Assembly (NCBI RefSeq): GCF_003987225.1
Contig: NZ_PIPX01000001.1
Span: 1,426,001-1,490,000, forward strand
Direction: 5' to 3'
DNA: 64,000 nt
DNA from: Pseudidiomarina homiensis
Lineage (GTDB): Bacteria > Pseudomonadota > Gammaproteobacteria > Enterobacterales > Alteromonadaceae
Shown: positions 63,991-64,000 of the stretch, in pieces
Position numbering within the stretch: the stretch's first letter is position 1
Layout of the letters: each line of letters starts with the position of its first letter
The notes under the pieces: generated by a model
The model's input: only the letters and a program-made list of their open reading frames with translations
Told to the model about the DNA's origin: nothing
Databases searched by the model: none
Program-made: the position numbers and the translations under genes

Positions 63991-64000
63991 TTTTGCAGTT

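Overview
The window looks like part of the chromosome of a marine gammaproteobacterium of the Alteromonadales type. Idiomarina or Pseudidiomarina is my best guess. It rests on the MSHA pilus locus, the E. coli-like order of the str, rpo and tufB regions, the amiB-mutL-miaA-hfq-hflX-hflK-hflC cluster, and protein similarity from memory; no search was run. I see no prophage, transposase, CRISPR array, rRNA gene or clear pseudogene.

Layout. 1-3391 (minus) holds the start of an MSHA pilus operon (mshI, a PilN-like gene, mshJ, mshK, and mshL cut by the window edge). 3520-15482 is mixed: pyrC, a GAF/PAS diguanylate cyclase, tdk, add, an S9 peptidase, a two-gene pair of a substrate-binding lipoprotein and a membrane GGDEF-EAL protein, and an unknown coiled-coil lipoprotein. 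15752-22436 holds ssb, yajR, uvrA, glsA and a periplasmic binding protein. 22697-27014 is the str operon (rpsL-rpsG-fusA-tufA). A class-C-beta-lactamase-like serine hydrolase (27182-28795) separates it from rplKAJL-rpoBC (28909-39761). 40068-43188 is Thr-Tyr-Gly-Thr tRNAs, tufB, tRNA-Trp, secE, nusG. 43278-55827 is purA, a PLP enzyme and the hfl/hfq/miaA/mutL/amiB/tsaE/nnr superoperon. 55892-63990 holds queG, small unknowns, an M14 peptidase, an MgtC-like membrane protein, a MAPEG protein, yheV, yheS, yheU and cysQ.

Most of the window is core information processing: transcription, ribosome and elongation factors, tRNAs, RNA chaperone and tRNA modification, mismatch and excision repair. Strong promoters with 16-17 bp spacers, factor-independent terminators and an L10 leader can be read directly.

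The least explained features are a family of five intergenic repeats built from a 7-bp unit (RTTYGCT and its complement) folded into long inverted repeats around the tuf, secE, nusG and hflC genes; the lipoprotein/GGDEF-EAL pair, which resembles the known NspS-MbaA arrangement; the serine hydrolase gene between rpoC and rpsL; and the fact that all four convergent gene pairs overlap or nearly touch at their stop codons.
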